From: DASSJT01 sp963715025
GTDB taxonomy: Bacteria; Actinomycetota; Actinomycetes; Actinomycetales; Dermatophilaceae
Length of the DNA stretch: 64,000 nucleotides
Reading direction: 5' to 3'
Assembly: GCA_963715025.1 (NCBI GenBank)
Contig: CAVQQQ010000003.1
Coordinates: forward strand, 248,001 to 312,000
In this document: positions 61,081-64,000 of the stretch, piece after piece
Layout: every line of letters starts with the position of its first letter
Position numbering within the stretch: the first letter of the stretch is position 1
Translations under genes and position numbers: made by a program
The notes under the pieces: model-generated
The model's database searches: none
What the model saw: the letters and a program-made list of their open reading frames with translations, nothing else
What the model was told of the DNA's origin: nothing

Positions 61081-61086
61081 AGGCTA
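61081..61086 (-). promoter_or_regulatory. -10 hexamer of the methyltransferase gene
   Basis: TAGCCT on the minus strand is followed by 7 bases and the ATG at 61073, consistent with a leaderless transcript. Confidence 0.5.
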
Positions 61087-61105
61087 GCCAGCCCGACGGC
61101 GCGTT

Positions 61106-62095
61106 TCAGGTAAGCGTGACCGTCGTACCCTTCACGGCGGACTCGATGCAGGCCTCGGCGACGGCCACGGTGGCGAGGCCCTGGCTCATCGTCACGATGT
61201 CGGCGTTCTTGCCGAGCACCGCGTCGCGGAACTGCTCGTGCTCGACCCGCAGCGGCTCCGGCTTGGCGATCGCGAAGCGGATGACGTCGCCCTCGCTGAC
61301 GCCCCGGAAGTTGGCGATGTCGTCCCAGGTGTGCCGGATCTGCCCATTGGCATAGAAGGTCAGGTCGGCGGTCAGGGTGTCCGCGACGAACGCCCCGCGC
61401 TCGCCGGTGATGATCGTGACCCGCTCCTTGAGCGGGGACAGCCAGTTGACGAGGTGATTGGTCACCGTGCCGTTGGCGAGCAGCCCGACCACGGCCACCA
61501 GATCCTCGTGCTCACGGCCGGACTTGTATGCCGTTCGAGCGGCCACCGAGGTATAGGGCTGCTGGGTCACCCACGCCGTAAGGTCGATGTCGTGGGTGCC
61601 CAGGTCCTTGACCACGCCGACGTCGGCGATCCGGGCCGGGAACGGCCCCTGGCGTCGGGTGGTGACCTGGTAGACGTCGCCGAGCTCCCCTGCCTCGAGG
61701 CGGGCCCGAGCCTGCTGGAGGGCCGGGTTGTATCGCTCGATGTGGCCGACCGCACCGATGAGCCCCGCGTCGGCGAACGCCTTCGCGAGGTGTTGCGCTG
61801 ATGGGGTGTCCTGGGCGAGGGGCTTCTCGATGATCGCGTGGACCCCCGCCTCGGCCAGAGCCAGGCCCACAGGCTCGTGGTAGACAGTCGGCACGGCGAC
61901 CATGCAGTAGTCGAGGCCCTGCTCGATGAGCTGCTCGACGCTCTCGAGCAGCGGCCGGTCGCCGGCCACGCCGTGCGGGTCGCCGCCCGGATCGGCCATG
62001 GCCACGAGGTCGACGCCCTCGAGGGAGCCCATCACGCGCGCATGGTGGCGGCCCATCATGCCCAGGCCGATCAGCCCGGCCCGCAGTTTGGCCAT
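61106..62095 (-). CDS. Gfo/Idh/MocA oxidoreductase, WbpB/WlbA-like (diacetamido-uronic acid pathway)
   Basis: The 329-residue NAD-dependent enzyme has GLIGLGMMG (GxGxxG at residues 10-15), EKP at 90-92, VGHIERYNPAL and KDLGTHDIDL, with the usual C-terminal sheet domain. In context it should oxidise UDP-GlcNAc-uronic acid at C3, the second step toward UDP-2,3-diacetamido-2,3-dideoxy sugars. A GTG two codons upstream (62101) overlaps the aminotransferase stop and is an alternative start. The aminotransferase, acetyltransferase and dehydrogenase genes for the same pathway are directly upstream. Confidence 0.86.
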   Translation of the reverse strand: MAKLRAGLIGLGMMGRHHARVMGSLEGVDLVAMADPGGDPHGVAGDRPLLESVEQLIEQGLDYCMVAVPTVYHEPVGLALAEAGVHAIIEKPLAQDTPSAQHLAKAFADAGLIGAVGHIERYNPALQQARARLEAGELGDVYQVTTRRQGPFPARIADVGVVKDLGTHDIDLTAWVTQQPYTSVAARTAYKSGREHEDLVAVVGLLANGTVTNHLVNWLSPLKERVTIITGERGAFVADTLTADLTFYANGQIRHTWDDIANFRGVSEGDVIRFAIAKPEPLRVEHEQFRDAVLGKNADIVTMSQGLATVAVAEACIESAVKGTTVTLT

Positions 62096-62097
62096 GA

Positions 62098-63186
62098 TCA
62101 CGCACCCGCCTTCGCCAACGAGTTCACCGCAGTCACGATCCGGTCCAGGTCGTCCTGGCTGAGCGAAGGGTGGACCGGCAGCGAGAGGCACTCGGCGGCG
62201 GCCCGCTCGGTCTCAGGCAGGTCGACGTCGGCCATGAACGGCGCCAGGCGGTGGTTGGGCACCGGGTAGAACATGCCGGATCCGACGTTGTACTCCTCGC
62301 GCAGCGCGGCGGCCATTCCGTCGCGGTCCTCGGGCACCCGGACTGTGTACTGGTGGTAGACGTGGACAGCCCCGTCGGCGACCGGCGGCGGCGTCACGCC
62401 CTCGAGATGCGCCGACAGGAATGCCGCATTCTCCTGCCGCTGCTTGGTCCACGCGTCCACCTTGGTGAGCTGGACCCGGCCGATGGCCGCGTGGATGTCG
62501 GTCATCCGGTTGTTAAAGCCCACGACCTCGTTGTGGTACTGCTTCTCCATCCCCTGGTTGCGGTAGAGCCGGATGAGCCGCTCGATCTCCGCGCTCGCGA
62601 CCGACACCATGCCGCCCTCGCCGGACGTCATGTTCTTGGTCGGGTAGAGGGAGAACATCGCGAACGAGCCGAAGGCGCCGACCGGAACGCCGTGGAGCGA
62701 TGCGCCGTGGGCCTGGGCGGCGTCCTCGAAGACCTGGATGCCGTGCTTGTCGGCGACCGCCAGCATCTGGTCCATCTTGGCCGGGTGACCGTAGAGGTGC
62801 ACCGGCATGACGCCCACGGTGCGCTCGGTGATCGCCGCCTCGACGGCCACCGGGTCGAGACAGAAGTCGTCGGGCGAGATCTCGGCGAAGACCGGCTTCG
62901 CGCCGGTCAGCGCGACCGCGTTGGCCGTGGCGGCGAAGGTGAACGACGGAACGATGACCTCGTCGCCGGCCTTCACGCCGCTCGAGAGGAGGCCGAGGTG
63001 CAGGCCGGAGGTGCCGGAGTTGAGCGCCACGCAGGCACGCCCGAGGTCGAAGTGCGCGGAGAACTCCTCCTCGAACGCCTTGACCTCGGGACCCTGGGCC
63101 AGCATGCCGCTGCGCAGGACTCGGTCGACCGCCGCACGCTCCTCGTCACCGATGAGCGGCTTGGCCGGCGGGATGAATTCGGTCAT
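62098..63186 (-). CDS. DegT/DnrJ/EryC1 aminotransferase, WbpE-like
   Basis: The 362-residue PLP enzyme has the sugar-aminotransferase landmarks: SGTSGLHL (57-64), VIVPSFTFAATANAV, FEDAAQAHG and the PLP lysine K184 in YPTKNMTSGEGG. The order and coupling with the oxidoreductase and acetyltransferase fit WbpE, which adds the C3 amino group in the UDP-diacetamido-glucuronic acid pathway. The stop of this gene is only a few bases from the next start, and its own ATG overlaps the acetyltransferase stop by four bases. Confidence 0.9.
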   Translation of the reverse strand: MTEFIPPAKPLIGDEERAAVDRVLRSGMLAQGPEVKAFEEEFSAHFDLGRACVALNSGTSGLHLGLLSSGVKAGDEVIVPSFTFAATANAVALTGAKPVFAEISPDDFCLDPVAVEAAITERTVGVMPVHLYGHPAKMDQMLAVADKHGIQVFEDAAQAHGASLHGVPVGAFGSFAMFSLYPTKNMTSGEGGMVSVASAEIERLIRLYRNQGMEKQYHNEVVGFNNRMTDIHAAIGRVQLTKVDAWTKQRQENAAFLSAHLEGVTPPPVADGAVHVYHQYTVRVPEDRDGMAAALREEYNVGSGMFYPVPNHRLAPFMADVDLPETERAAAECLSLPVHPSLSQDDLDRIVTAVNSLAKAGA

Positions 63187-63782
63187 GACTGTGGTGCCTC
63201 CATCAGGCGGTCGTCCTTCTCGATGTACTTCTCGCCGGTCTGCGGGCAGGTCCAGGTGCCGTCGCCGTTGTGCTCGAGCGGAACACCGGCCCGGCCTACC
63301 CAGCGGATCCGGCGTGCCGGCACGCCGGCCACCAGGGCGAAGTCGGGCACGTCAGCCGTGACTACCGAGCCGGCGGCCACGAGGGCCCAGCGCCCGATCG
63401 TCACCGGCGCGACGCAGACGGCGCGGGCGCCGATCGAGGCGCCCTCGCGACAGGTCACGCCCACGGCCTCCCAGTCGTCGCCCCGCTTGAGGCGGCCGTC
63501 CGGCTCGATCGCCCGCGGGTAGTAGTCGTTGGTGAAGACGGCGGCAGGGCCGACGAAGACGCCGTTCTCGAGCACGGCGGGCTCGTAGACCAGGGCATAG
63601 TTCTGCAGCTTGCAGTTGTCGCCCATCCGCACCCCCGGCCCGACGTAGGCGCCGCGTCCCACGATGCAGTTCTCCCCGAGGACGGCACCCTCCCGGACCT
63701 GGGCCAGGTGCCAGACGGACGAGCCCTCACCGATCCGGGCGTCCTCGGACACGTCGGCAGAGTCGACGATGCGTGCGACCAC
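63183..63782 (-). CDS. Left-handed beta-helix N-acetyltransferase, WbpD-like
   Basis: The 199-residue product is a hexapeptide-repeat acetyltransferase: SVWHLAQVREGAVLGENC, VGRGAYVGPGVRMGDNC, VTIGRWALVAAGSVV and the ending FALVAGVPARRIRWVG. The GVPARRI block is typical of acetyl-CoA-dependent sugar O/N-acetyltransferases. In the pathway it would acetylate the C3 amine made by the WbpE-like enzyme. The C-terminal tail (WTCPQTGEKY) is a small extra element. The GTG at 63780-63782 begins the homology and lies 4 bases after the stop of the dehydrogenase. Confidence 0.86.
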   Translation of the reverse strand: MVARIVDSADVSEDARIGEGSSVWHLAQVREGAVLGENCIVGRGAYVGPGVRMGDNCKLQNYALVYEPAVLENGVFVGPAAVFTNDYYPRAIEPDGRLKRGDDWEAVGVTCREGASIGARAVCVAPVTIGRWALVAAGSVVTADVPDFALVAGVPARRIRWVGRAGVPLEHNGDGTWTCPQTGEKYIEKDDRLMEAPQS

Positions 63783-63786
63783 GGGA

Positions 63787-64000
63787 TCAGGCCTCCTGGG
63801 GCGCCTGGCCCACGACCAGGAAGCGCACGCCGGGGAACCGGGCGGGGTCGAGCACCCTGCGGCCGTCCACGACCACCTCGACGCCGGGGAAGTCGGCTGC
63901 CGCAAGTGAGCGGTACTCCGCATGGTCGGCCTGGACGACGACGACGTCGACCGGCGAGCCGATCTCGTACGCGTCCCAGCCATACCGCGCGAGCTCCTCC
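63787..64000 (-). CDS. UDP-sugar 6-dehydrogenase, C-terminal fragment (WbpA-like; continues past window)
   Basis: The last 71 codons of a UDP-glucose/GDP-mannose dehydrogenase family protein read from the window edge to a TGA at 63787-63789: VDVVVVQADHAEYRSL, the conserved C-terminal NAD-side motif, and VVDGRRVLDP. The rest lies outside. In context it should be the UDP-GlcNAc 6-dehydrogenase that starts the diacetamido-uronic acid pathway. Confidence 0.83.
   Translation of the reverse strand, partial: EELARYGWDAYEIGSPVDVVVVQADHAEYRSLAAADFPGVEVVVDGRRVLDPARFPGVRFLVVGQAPQEA

Overview
The window is high-GC DNA (roughly 70% by eye) from an actinobacterium. The main clues are a WhiB-family regulator next to the coenzyme F420 genes fbiA and fbiB, a TIGR03089 protein, two LytR-CpsA-Psr (LCP) wall ligases, a BTAD/AfsR-type regulator, many GTG starts, and several genes with a -10 hexamer (TAGnnT) only 6-9 bases before the start codon, as in leaderless transcripts. 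The gene set and three proteins with cell-wall-binding repeat 2 suggest the order Micrococcales, perhaps an Intrasporangiaceae relative; that placement is inference. I saw no rRNA, tRNA, CRISPR array, integrase or transposase.

Layout. 1-6.2 kb: a glycosyltransferase cut by the left edge, whiB, fbiA-fbiB, a helix-hairpin-helix DNA glycosylase and a DUF3105 membrane protein. 6.2-11.4 kb: a minus-strand glycoconjugate group (family 2 glycosyltransferase, a family 4 glycosyltransferase fused to a methyltransferase-like domain, a YbhN-type membrane protein, a methyltransferase). 11.4-20.6 kb: an AbiEi/DUF559-like protein, an inositol-phosphatase-family enzyme, a secreted wall-binding protein, a polytopic membrane protein, TIGR03089, and the 3-oxoacid CoA-transferase pair scoA-scoB.

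20.7-43.1 kb is dominated by a minus-strand cluster for a teichoic-acid-like wall polymer: two CDP-glycerol glycerophosphotransferase (TagF-like) genes fused to glycosyltransferases (one broken), a GT-C-like membrane protein, a TagG/TagH-type ABC exporter, two CDP-alcohol phosphotransferases, a glycosyltransferase, a TagD-like cytidylyltransferase and two large SpoIID/LytB wall proteins. A strongly frameshifted DUF6541-like gene lies at 41.1-43.1 kb. 43.1-50.6 kb: two family 2 glycosyltransferases, a DUF2304 protein, a divergent LCP pair that could attach the polymer to peptidoglycan, and a third wall-binding protein. 50.7-53.9 kb: a tightly coupled three-gene unit (BTAD regulator, methyltransferase, carboxymuconolactone-decarboxylase-like protein). 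54.1-64 kb: an acyl-CoA dehydrogenase, a flippase operon with three glycosyltransferases, a methyltransferase, and the start of an operon for a diacetamido-uronic acid nucleotide sugar.

Taken together, most of the window builds, exports and anchors at least two surface glycopolymers. The least expected signal is not a gene. The octamer CGGCATAC / GTATGCCG occurs about 34 times by my count, where about two are expected from composition. It lies in coding and intergenic DNA, and some copies form inverted pairs just after gene ends, much like the DNA uptake sequences of Neisseria and Haemophilus.
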